From Deltaproteobacteria bacterium Ga0077550 (GTDB lineage: Bacteria; Myxococcota_A; Polyangia; Nannocystales; Nannocystaceae), in the NCBI GenBank assembly GCA_001464385.1, contig LNFB01000211.1, positions 1 through 47,938 on the forward strand: a stretch of DNA of 47,938 nt, written 5' to 3'. Shown here one piece after another: positions 26,317 to 33,464 of the stretch (position 1 is the first letter of the stretch; each line of letters starts with the position of its first letter). Both the position numbers and the translations under genes were made by a program. The notes under the pieces were generated by a model, which ran no database searches, was not told where the DNA came from, and was given only the letters and a program-made list of their open reading frames with translations.

Positions 26317-27740
26317 ATGCGCACCGCCAGGACGAGCGTGACCAGGTGGCGCACGAACGACAGCGTGTCGGTCGGGTCGGGGACATCGTCCGGTGTCTCC
26401 GGGTCTCGGACGTAGAGCACGGTGAACGGTCGCGTGTCGGCGATGAGATCGTAGCCCAGGGACACCGCGAAGATCTTGCCCAGCGGCTGCTCGACCTTGG
26501 CGGAGAGCCCGACGATGGTCGTGCGCCGCTGGAACCCGGCGGCGCCTGGGCCCTGATAGTTCTCGATGATGTCCGACTCGTCGCCCGGCACCGGCAGGCC
26601 GTTGTAGCGACGCCCGGCCACGCTCGCCCCGAGGTGCCCGATCATCCGCCAGCGGAACTGGTGCCCGAGCGCCACCGACACCGCGTTGTCGACGTAGTAA
26701 TTGCCGAACAGCGAATCCTGGAAGTTGCGGGTCAACCCGACGTGGACGAGCGAGCGCAGGGTCGGGAAGTAGTTGACCGAGACGTTGCCGATGAACGAGC
26801 TGAAGCTCGGGCCGTTGATGTCGGTGCGGTAGAAGCCGCCGCCCCACCCGACCATCGCCTCGATCGCCAGCTTGTCGACGACCTGGCCGCGGTAGCCGGC
26901 GAGGAAGCGGTGGGCGTAGTTGTCCTCGTTGCGACCGGTCCCGGGCTCGACGCAGCAGTCCGAGTAGTACGTGAAGTCCATCGTGTAGGTCGCGAGCAGC
27001 GAGCTACGCGGGAGGAACCGCCACTTGGCCTCGGAGTAGAGCCCGTTGAGGAGCCGGTTGCTGCGGTTGAGGTCGTCGTCCTCGAAGCGCAGCCACTGGC
27101 TGCGGTAGCCGACGCCGAAGGCGATTCGACCGCCGCCGGGGCGCACGTAGAACGTCAGCTGCCCGCGGTGATCGAGGCGGTTGAAGTTCAGCACCGAGCC
27201 CAGCGCCTGGTAGTTGCCCGCCGAGGCGCCGCGGAAGAAGTCCTCGTCGAGGTGCACGGAGAAGCGCCGGCCGGGCAGGAACGCCAACCGGACCTGGGTG
27301 CCGATCGACAGCCGCGGTACCGAGCGCACGTCCGCCTTGCGCGACAGGTACTGGCGGAAGCCGCCGAGCAGCGAGATGTTGTAGTCGAACCACCGGCCGC
27401 TGCGCTCGGCCGGCGTCATCAGCAGGCCATCGCGGATGTCGCGGTTGCCGATGCCGAGCCACGCCGAGGGCCACAGCGCAGTGCTGACCAGCGGGTCCTC
27501 GGTCTTGGCGTTGGAGTAGACGTTGGAGTCGAGCCCCATGCCGAGGGCGAAGCCCGTGTGGAACGTCGATCGCTCGCCGACCTTGAGACCGCGGCCGTCC
27601 TCGGCCCGCGGGATGCCGAAGGCGTTGTGCAGCACGCCGCCCGCGAGGGCCGTCGACGCGATCCCGAGCCAGAGGCCGATCGCCATCGACAGCGCCGCGA
27701 GCCGGGCCGTGGATACTGTCAGGAGGCGACGAAGGGACAC
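26313..27740 (-). CDS. Probable outer-membrane beta-barrel partner of the OPX protein
   Basis: A 475-aa protein with a signal peptide (cleavage near STALAGG, about residue 31). The mature part is full of alternating, aromatic-rich amphipathic strands (FDYNISLLGGFRQYL, GQLTFYVRPGG, LLATYTMDFTYYS, VSLGYDL), typical of a barrel of about 16-18 strands. It ends in a short strand (LVTLVLAVRI) without a terminal aromatic. A Cys pair (DCCVEPG) may form an extracellular disulfide. The GTG at 27740 was chosen because it opens the signal peptide; no Shine-Dalgarno is visible. Its stop overlaps the OPX start (ATGA), so the two are likely produced together as an export pair, like myxococcal Wzp-OPX pairs. 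That is inference. Confidence 0.78.
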   Translation of the reverse strand: MSLRRLLTVSTARLAALSMAIGLWLGIASTALAGGVLHNAFGIPRAEDGRGLKVGERSTFHTGFALGMGLDSNVYSNAKTEDPLVSTALWPSAWLGIGNRDIRDGLLMTPAERSGRWFDYNISLLGGFRQYLSRKADVRSVPRLSIGTQVRLAFLPGRRFSVHLDEDFFRGASAGNYQALGSVLNFNRLDHRGQLTFYVRPGGGRIAFGVGYRSQWLRFEDDDLNRSNRLLNGLYSEAKWRFLPRSSLLATYTMDFTYYSDCCVEPGTGRNEDNYAHRFLAGYRGQVVDKLAIEAMVGWGGGFYRTDINGPSFSSFIGNVSVNYFPTLRSLVHVGLTRNFQDSLFGNYYVDNAVSVALGHQFRWRMIGHLGASVAGRRYNGLPVPGDESDIIENYQGPGAAGFQRRTTIVGLSAKVEQPLGKIFAVSLGYDLIADTRPFTVLYVRDPETPDDVPDPTDTLSFVRHLVTLVLAVRI

Positions 27741-27850
27741 GTTCGAACAGTTCGACGGGGCGAGGCGCCCACGCGGCAAAGAGGCCGACAGGCTACACGA
27801 GATACCCCCGAGGGGCGGTTTTTCTACACTTCCGCGGCGAGGCCCGACGT

Positions 27851-28444
27851 CTAGTTGGTCGGGCTCTCGACGGTCGGCGGACGGACGTCGTCGACCGGCG
27901 GTGGTACCGGCGCACGGGCACCGCTCGCCGTCGGATCCGCGAAGGGCACCGTCGGGCGCTCGTCGACCTCGGTCCGGGTCTTGTTGTCCTTGTCCTCCGG
28001 CGAGGCATCGCCCGCGCAAGCGCGCGCCTGATCGACCAGGCCGCCCATCCGCTCGGACAGCGCGCCCAGCTTCTCGGCGGCGAACGTCCGCTGCTGATCG
28101 GTCGAGCCGGCGTCCTGGATCACGAGGACCTCGGTCGTCACCAGCTCCATCACCTCGCCGCCGCGCTCCTGCTTGTCGATCAGACACGCCGCGCGGACCA
28201 CGTCGGACTCGCCGTCGGCCTGGGCGGTCAGCTGACCGAGCTCGGTCATGGCCGCGTCGATCTTCGCCCGGCTCTCGCTGATCCCGACCGGGGCGGCCAC
28301 CGCGGGCGCCGACTCGGCTTCGGGCTCGGGGGCCGGCGGCGGCGCGGCATGGGTCGCCGCGGAGAGCAGCCACACGGGGAGACACGCCAGGGCCATGGCG
28401 CGAACGAGGCGGGTTCCGTGTGCGGAGGACGGGAGGAACTTCAC
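27851..28444 (-). CDS. Secreted helical protein of unknown function
   Basis: A 197-aa protein. A signal peptide with a basic n-region ends near ATHAAPP (about residue 33). A Pro/Glu/Ala-rich spacer is followed by a helical core (about 55-145), AKIDAAMTELGQLTAQ to MGGLVDQARAC, with two cysteines. A Pro-rich tail ends VESPTN. The start is GTG 28444, placed 7 nt after a strong AGGAG; an ATG further upstream lacks such a site. It sits between the GltG-like gene and the export barrel gene in the same orientation. That suggests a periplasmic accessory role in the machine, but no family was recognised. Confidence 0.7.
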   Translation of the reverse strand: MKFLPSSAHGTRLVRAMALACLPVWLLSAATHAAPPPAPEPEAESAPAVAAPVGISESRAKIDAAMTELGQLTAQADGESDVVRAACLIDKQERGGEVMELVTTEVLVIQDAGSTDQQRTFAAEKLGALSERMGGLVDQARACAGDASPEDKDNKTRTEVDERPTVPFADPTASGARAPVPPPVDDVRPPTVESPTN

Positions 28445-28562
28445 ATCAAACTCCTGGGTCGGGACACCGATCACCATGGTGCCGCGGCCCCGTTTCCGTG
28501 TCGAGCACACGAAAACCGGACACGAAACCGCGGGAGCCCCGTCGTTCCGGAGGTGCGTCGCG

Positions 28563-29909
28563 TCACGAGCCGCCGGAGAAGACCACCGAGAACGTGACCT
28601 CGGCGCCCTCCTCGGCCCCGTCCATCGGGAAGCGCCAGCCCTGGATCTTGGCCCGGGCGCAGCTGCTCACCGCGGCCGAGCCGACGGTGTCCTCCTCGAT
28701 GTCGACCTTGGTGACCGAGCCCATCACGCTGATCGCGATGGTGTACGTCATCTTGCCGGCGAGATCCGGCTGCGTGCGCAGGGCCTTGTTGTAGCAGTGC
28801 TGCAGCGCGCTCGTGCGGTGCTTGATCGCGGCCTTGATCGACGTCTTGTCGACGTCGCCGAACACGTCGGTATTGGTCGCCTTGGTGACGCCCGCGATCT
28901 TGCGCTCGAGCTTGTCTTCCTTGCGCGCGAGCTCGGGGCCCGCGCCGGTCTCGAAGCCGGCGGTCTGGACCGCGGACCCCGAGGCGCTGATGCCCGTGCC
29001 GCCGGGGACGAACGGGCTGATGTCGCCGCCGTCGGCGAGCACCGTGGTCGTCATGCCCTGGTCGAACAGCTCGCCGAGGTTGTTCTCGGTGCTGTTGATG
29101 ACGTCGAAGACCGTGCCCTCGCCGGGGCCGCCGTACGTGCCCAGGACACGCGCCACGCCGACCGAGCGGGCCTCGGCCATCGCCTTCTCGGAGAACTTCT
29201 GCGGCTTGTCGTCGAGGACCTTCGGCTTCTCCTTGGGCTTCTCCTTGTCGATGACCTTCTGGTCCTCGTCCTCTTCCGCGAGCTCGTCCTTCTCCTCCTC
29301 GGGGACGGGCTCGGGCTCCTTCTTGTCCTCGACGATCCCCATCGCGGTGTGGAAGCGATCGTCGATCGTGTCGAGATCCATCTCGTCCTTGCGCTCTTGG
29401 TTCGCCTCGTAGACGAAGAACGAACCGAGCACGGCCGCCGAGCTCGCCATCGTGTAGCGGTCGAGCGGGGAGAACGTGTCGCGGAGCTTGGCCGCGTACT
29501 CGACGGGGAACGGGACCTTCGCGGGGATCGGCTTGGGATCGGCGAACTGGAACAGGATCGTCGTCTCGCCGATCAGCAGCTTGCCCTTCGCGCGCGGATC
29601 GAGGAGCACGCGGACGCGATCACCACCGCCGAGCTGCTTGCGCAGCGCACCGACGGTGACGGCCTTGTTGCCGAGCGACAGCTTGCCCTTCGCGCTCGCA
29701 GGCAGATCGAGGAAGTAGCGGCCTTGGCGGAAGTCGAAGATCGTGTGCTTGAGCGGGGCCGCGGCACCGAACAACATCACGTCGCTGCGGTAGTCGCTGC
29801 CGAAGCTGAGCGCGGCAGGGCGGCTCTGGTGGACCTCGTCGCACACCAGTCCGTCTTGCACGACCGCGAGCCGCAGTACCTTCGTCCGGGGTGAGGGTGC
29901 AGGCTTCAT
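28563..29909 (-). CDS. GltG/AgmX-like protein: FHA-like domain, one TM, TonB-like C-terminus
   Basis: A 448-aa protein. The N-terminal 125 residues form a beta-rich, FHA-like module (LSFGSDYRSDVMLFG, FDFRQGRYFLDLP). A single transmembrane helix lies near 152-168. It is followed by an acidic, Pro/Glu/Lys-rich periplasmic linker (about 170-240), like the spanning region of TonB. The C-terminal 100 residues match the AgmX/PglI C-terminal domain (ALQHCYNKAL, GKMTYTIAISVMGSV, VSSCARAKIQGWRFP). In Myxococcus the GltG and NfsG proteins have this layout and link the ExbB/ExbD motor to the periplasm. It lies downstream of the ExbB/D genes here, which supports that role. The FHA assignment is tentative. 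Confidence 0.84.
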   Translation of the reverse strand: MKPAPSPRTKVLRLAVVQDGLVCDEVHQSRPAALSFGSDYRSDVMLFGAAAPLKHTIFDFRQGRYFLDLPASAKGKLSLGNKAVTVGALRKQLGGGDRVRVLLDPRAKGKLLIGETTILFQFADPKPIPAKVPFPVEYAAKLRDTFSPLDRYTMASSAAVLGSFFVYEANQERKDEMDLDTIDDRFHTAMGIVEDKKEPEPVPEEEKDELAEEDEDQKVIDKEKPKEKPKVLDDKPQKFSEKAMAEARSVGVARVLGTYGGPGEGTVFDVINSTENNLGELFDQGMTTTVLADGGDISPFVPGGTGISASGSAVQTAGFETGAGPELARKEDKLERKIAGVTKATNTDVFGDVDKTSIKAAIKHRTSALQHCYNKALRTQPDLAGKMTYTIAISVMGSVTKVDIEEDTVGSAAVSSCARAKIQGWRFPMDGAEEGAEVTFSVVFSGGS

Positions 29910-30060
29910 CGGTTTCGTAGCTTCGTGAGCAACCGTGGATCACTAGACACGCGCGAGACGTGCCCGTGGCCCCCAGGACATCAGCATAACCCGGACGTGC
30001 TGGAGCACCAATCTGACCCCTCATCTTCCCGCGAAACAGGGTTTTCAGTACACCCCGAAG

Positions 30061-30098
30061 TGACCTGCGCATGGCCCGCGACACATTGTCGCAGGTCA
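30061..30098. repeat. 9-bp perfect inverted repeat
   Basis: TGACCTGCG and CGCAGGTCA are separated by 20 nt in the 221-nt gap between the third ExbD gene and the GltG-like gene. A smaller hairpin GCGACA-CAT-TGTCGC is nested at its right side. No T tract follows on either strand, so it may be an operator or an RNA structure rather than an intrinsic terminator. Confidence 0.5.
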
Positions 30099-30130
30099 GC
30101 TTTCGCGCGGGATAGATTCCGTGCGGTGGC

Positions 30131-30667
30131 TTACCCGTGGCCGGACCCGGGCTCGACGATCACCGACCAGAACAGACACTCCGGCGGGGGCTCCTCGCCC
30201 GGGCCGAGGCGCCCGAGATGGCATCGACTCCCGCGGAGCGCGTCGAGGGTCGCGACCAGGGTCGACATCGGGATCGAGCCCTCCGCGTCCACGTGCACGA
30301 TCGGGTCGTAGTCCGCGGCGCGCATCTGGATCGCGGCGTCCTCGAGGGCGGCGTAGTCGTACCGCGAGGGGTCGAGGAGATCCTTGCGATCGTCGTCCAG
30401 GGCGATGCGCTTCGGCTCGTCGGCGGCGTCCGTCGTCGTCAGGACGAAGCCATCCTCGGCGACGAACACCCGCAGCTGCTGGGCGCGCACGTGCGGCTCG
30501 TCGCTCGCGGGCCCGCTGTTGTCGAACCGCGGTGGCGACACGTCGATCGCCCCCATGCGGGCCACCTCCATCGCCAGCAGCAGGGCTGGGATCAGCAGCA
30601 GCATGATGTTCATGACCGGCAGCAGGTTCGCCTCGGTCTCCTCGTCTCGGTTGCGTCGCATCGCCAT
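30131..30667 (-). CDS. ExbD/TolR-family protein lacking the conserved Asp (third copy)
   Basis: A 178-aa protein with a short basic cytoplasmic N-terminus, one transmembrane helix (about 15-36) and a periplasmic domain ending in a CxF-type segment (PECLFWSVIVEPG). It is closely related to the 188-aa ExbD copy upstream: both share NLLPVMNIMLLLIPALLLAM. Where ExbD, TolR and MotB carry the proton-binding Asp, this protein has Asn20. The start at 30667 has GGAGG 7 nt upstream; a longer frame to 30730 overlaps a terminator and is rejected. It is separated from the other Exb genes by that terminator, so its dose may differ. It is probably an accessory stator subunit rather than an active proton carrier. 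Confidence 0.85.
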   Translation of the reverse strand: MAMRRNRDEETEANLLPVMNIMLLLIPALLLAMEVARMGAIDVSPPRFDNSGPASDEPHVRAQQLRVFVAEDGFVLTTTDAADEPKRIALDDDRKDLLDPSRYDYAALEDAAIQMRAADYDPIVHVDAEGSIPMSTLVATLDALRGSRCHLGRLGPGEEPPPECLFWSVIVEPGSGHG

Positions 30668-30731
30668 CGTCGGGCCTCCGACGCGGATCGACTGCACGCC
30701 GCGGGCGAAGTTCCTCGCCGACGCCGGCATG

Positions 30732-30762
30732 AAAAAAGCCGGGCCCGTTCCCGGACCCGGCT
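30732..30762 (-). terminator. Rho-independent terminator inside the Exb cluster
   Basis: Read on the minus strand, a GC-rich stem AGCCGGGTCCG / CGGGCCCGGCT (one G-U-type mismatch allowed) with a 4-nt GGAA-like loop is followed by TTTTTT. It begins 23 nt after the stop of the 179-aa ExbD gene and lies before the Shine-Dalgarno of the next ExbD gene. This is a textbook intrinsic terminator or attenuator. Confidence 0.85.
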
Positions 30763-30785
30763 CTCTTCAGACGTGCTTCGGAGCG

Positions 30786-31325
30786 CTAACCGTTCTGCTG
30801 GACGACGCAGAAGGCGTACTCGCGGAACTCCGCGCGCCCTGCGGTGTACATCACGTCGACGAGCACGGAGAACTTGAGGTTCTGGTCGCCCACCAAGATG
30901 ATGCGACCTTCCCACTCCTCTCCCTTGCCCTCGGACATCTGCTTGGCCTTGTCGGCCTCCTCCGCGAGGAGATCGTACAGCGGCCCGATGAGGTGGCCCT
31001 GGAGCGCGGCGGGGTCGATCTGCCCCGTCTCGTCCATCTGCACGACGCGCTTCTCCGCGAACGTGATCGCACGCTCGCTGACGTAGATCGGCACGCCGTC
31101 CTGGATCGGCGTGTCGGCCTTGGACAACGGCACCTTCTGGCCCTGAGTCGGCGCGATGACGACCGGGTCGGAGCCGTAGTTCTTGAGCAGGTACGTGACG
31201 ATGATCGTGATGGCGTCCATGAGGGACGTCATGCCGAGGATCGCCTTCTCCTCTTGCATGCCACGGCGACCCTCGCGTTTGGCGGCCTTGCGGGCGATGA
31301 ACGCTTGCTCAGCTTCGGTCGTCAT
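30786..31325 (-). CDS. ExbD/TolR-family protein with intact proton-carrying Asp
   Basis: A 179-aa protein with a longer basic N-terminus (about 30 residues), one transmembrane helix, and a periplasmic domain (about 55-179). The helix reads SLMDAITIIVTYLLKNY and keeps Asp37 at the position of ExbD Asp25 and MotB Asp32, so this copy can carry protons. The periplasmic domain includes a GRIILVGDQNLKFSVLVDVMYTAGRAEF segment, typical of the ExbD peptidoglycan- or partner-binding fold. It follows the 188-aa copy after 3 nt. An intrinsic terminator comes right after it. It most resembles myxococcal AglQ/AglS-type subunits and is the likely energised partner of ExbB here. Confidence 0.88.
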   Translation of the reverse strand: MTTEAEQAFIARKAAKREGRRGMQEEKAILGMTSLMDAITIIVTYLLKNYGSDPVVIAPTQGQKVPLSKADTPIQDGVPIYVSERAITFAEKRVVQMDETGQIDPAALQGHLIGPLYDLLAEEADKAKQMSEGKGEEWEGRIILVGDQNLKFSVLVDVMYTAGRAEFREYAFCVVQQNG

Positions 31326-31328
31326 GGT

Positions 31329-31895
31329 TCACCCTGCCCCTGCTTCGACGATGGCCTGCCAGAACATGCACTCCGGCGGGACCTCCTCGCCGGCCGTCAT
31401 GGCGCCCATCATCTTGCAGTCGAGGCCGCGCATCGCGTCCATCGTGTTGATGAGCACCTGCATGGGGATGCTGTTCTCCGCGGAGATCGTCACGACGGTC
31501 TCGTGGGGGAACAGATCCTTGTACTTGCGCGCCTCCGACCCGAGCGACGCGTAGTCGTACCGGTCGTAGTCGTCGAGGGGCGTCCCCGGCTTGGCGAGGG
31601 CGATGGTCGGCGAGTTGGAGTCCGCCGACTTCCCCGCCTCGGCGCCGGCCTGCTGACCCGACGCGCTCACCCGATAGCCGTCTTCCATGATGAAGACCTT
31701 CAGGTTGAGCGGCTTCTCCTGTTTCTCATCCTGCTTCTGGTCCGCGGTGGCGGCGAACTTCGGTGGCGACACCGCGATCGCTGCCATGCGGGCGATCTCC
31801 ATCGCCAGAAGCAGAGCAGGAATCAACAGGAGCATGATGTTCATGACGGGAAGCAGGTTCGCTTCGATCTCTTCTTCCTCGAACTTCTTGCCCAT
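31329..31895 (-). CDS. ExbD/TolR-family protein lacking the conserved Asp (first copy)
   Basis: A 188-aa protein with an acidic N-terminus (KKFEEEEIEAN), one transmembrane helix (about 14-35) containing LLPVMNIMLLLIPALL, and a periplasmic domain with a lysine/glutamine-rich linker and a C-terminal GLDCKMMGAM...PECMFWQAIVE segment. The site of the proton-binding Asp is Asn19. The start has a perfect AAGGAGG 8 nt upstream. It lies 85 nt after exbB and 3 nt before the Asp-containing copy, so all three are made together. Near identity of its helix to the 178-aa copy shows a duplication. Confidence 0.87.
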   Translation of the reverse strand: MGKKFEEEEIEANLLPVMNIMLLLIPALLLAMEIARMAAIAVSPPKFAATADQKQDEKQEKPLNLKVFIMEDGYRVSASGQQAGAEAGKSADSNSPTIALAKPGTPLDDYDRYDYASLGSEARKYKDLFPHETVVTISAENSIPMQVLINTMDAMRGLDCKMMGAMTAGEEVPPECMFWQAIVEAGAG

Positions 31896-31980
31896 GCTCG
31901 TTCCTCCTTTCAGGTGGGGGTTGAACTCCCGGAGGGCATCAGCCGCCGTAGGCCACGGCGACTACCCCGCGGGTCGACAC

Positions 31981-32619
31981 TCACCCTTGCCGCACGCGGC
32001 TGGCGAGGAGGTTCTCGAGCTTCGACGAGTACAGGTCGCACTCGTCCGAGACCTTCTTGGCCAAGTTCGAGATGAACATGTGCACCGCGAGGAGCGGGAT
32101 CGCGACCATCAGACCGAAGCCGGTGGTGTTGATGGCGATGCCGATGCCCTTCGCGAGCGCGGTCGCACGCTGATCGGCGGCGACCGTGGCCACTGCACGG
32201 AACGCTTGGATCATGCCGTCGATCGTGCCGATGAGGCCGAGGAGCGTCGCGATGTTCGCGATCGCCGGCATCATCGAGAGTCGCTTCGAGATCGCCGGGC
32301 TGACCTCGAGCAGGGCCTCTTCCATCGCCGCAGCGATCTCGGCCTCGCTCTTGTTCGCCCGGGTGAGACCTGCCTTGATCACGCGGGCAAGCGCAGCCTT
32401 GTCGGCGGCGTTGCACAGCTTGATCGCGCGGTCGATGTTGTTGGCCATGACCAACTTCTGGATCTGGTTGAAGAACTGAGCTCCGTTGATGTTGAAACGG
32501 AAGAACAGGAAGATGAAACGCTCGATGGTGACGCCCGCGCCGAGCACGGCAGAGAGCGCGATGAAGTGCATCCAGAACCCGCCGTCCTGGTAGAACTCCG
32601 CAAATGGTTGACCGCCCAT
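31981..32619 (-). CDS. ExbB/TolQ/MotA-family proton channel (AglR-like)
   Basis: A 212-aa protein with three transmembrane segments (about 15-37, 110-135 and 153-178). The family core is intact: ISKRLSMMPAIANIATLLGLIGTIDGMIQAFRAV, whose GLIGT motif and Thr residues line the proton path, then GIGIAINTTGFGLMVAIPLLAVHMF. It builds the pentameric inner-membrane stator around an ExbD dimer. In the gliding machine the equivalent is AglR. The start has GAGGAGG about 9 nt upstream. The 239-nt gap before it, richer in AT than its surroundings, may hold a separate promoter. Confidence 0.93.
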   Translation of the reverse strand: MGGQPFAEFYQDGGFWMHFIALSAVLGAGVTIERFIFLFFRFNINGAQFFNQIQKLVMANNIDRAIKLCNAADKAALARVIKAGLTRANKSEAEIAAAMEEALLEVSPAISKRLSMMPAIANIATLLGLIGTIDGMIQAFRAVATVAADQRATALAKGIGIAINTTGFGLMVAIPLLAVHMFISNLAKKVSDECDLYSSKLENLLASRVRQG

Positions 32620-32858
32620 GACTTGTCGTCCTCCTCGTCGAACGGGGCGAGGCCCCGCTTGGAACCGGGTGCACGTCTGATGAGACCCGGCGTTGTTTCA
32701 GTGAGTGTGGGTTTGCATCTTGCCCGAAGTGGGCTGGGGTTGGCGAGCGTCTCGTCGCGGACCTAAGCGCCGCAGGCCGAAACGGGAGCGCTCGCGACGC
32801 CCCGCCCCGACCGCTCGCGCGCTCGGGGGTGAGGTGGACCTGGCCACCTCGACACGGA

Positions 32859-33464
32859 TTAGAACAAAGGATCCTGTACGGACTCAAGCACCAAAGGAGA
32901 GAAGGTTGCGCCGAGGCGCGCCCAGTCGAAGTCGATCGAGGATCGACGGAGGATGTAGTACGCGTTCGGCTTCTCGAGCTTGCCCTCGATCAGGAACTCG
33001 TCGTCGATGGAGATCGCCTTCTTGCCGCCCGCGGAGGGCTTCTTGGCTGAGGCCTTGGTTGCGCCCTTCGGCGACTTGGTTCCCTTCGACGCCTTCGTCG
33101 CCGTGCGGCCCTGCGCATCGGCTTGCACGGTGGCGTCCCCCTGAACGGGTGTCGGGGCGGCCTTCGCCTTCGCGGGCGTGGGTGCTGCCGTCGGCGCAGG
33201 CTGCGTCGCGTCGGTTGCAGCCGTAGCCGGTGGTGCGAGGGCGTACACGGGCCGAGAGGCGAGCACTGTAGCCAAAAGGATCAGAGATGCCAAGGGGAGA
33301 TGGCGGTACGTCGCACGGCGGGCGCGCGGGTCCGACTCGGCGTGTCCGAAGCCATCGCGAGCTGCATGCACACGCGTCGCGGCGGCCTGTCCGAAGTGGT
33401 TGGCGTGCTGCGTCGCGAGGTGCTGCGAAGCGAAGCGCGGGAGTCGGGAGCGTGGTGTCGTCAT
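32859..33464 (-). CDS. Secreted basic protein linked to the Glt-like operon
   Basis: A 201-aa protein. The ATG at 33464 overlaps the stop of the TPR lipoprotein gene (ATGA), which fixes the start although the hydrophobic export segment (LPLASLILLATVLASRPVYALA) only begins near residue 58. The n-region is therefore unusually long and Arg/His-rich. The mature part is Ala/Lys/Thr-rich spacer, then a conserved-looking C-terminus with GKLEKPNAYYILRRSS and IDFDWARLGATFSP. Similar C-termini occur in small proteins next to TPR and ExbD genes in myxobacteria (recalled, not checked). A 7-bp hairpin with no T tract lies just downstream (32831-32850). Role unknown. Confidence 0.72.
   Translation of the reverse strand: MTTPRSRLPRFASQHLATQHANHFGQAAATRVHAARDGFGHAESDPRARRATYRHLPLASLILLATVLASRPVYALAPPATAATDATQPAPTAAPTPAKAKAAPTPVQGDATVQADAQGRTATKASKGTKSPKGATKASAKKPSAGGKKAISIDDEFLIEGKLEKPNAYYILRRSSIDFDWARLGATFSPLVLESVQDPLF

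Noticed and set aside
32831..32850. GAGGTGG/CCACCTC hairpin as a terminator
   Set aside because: It is a neat 7-bp stem downstream of the small basic protein gene but has no T tract on the minus strand, so it was not listed as a terminator.
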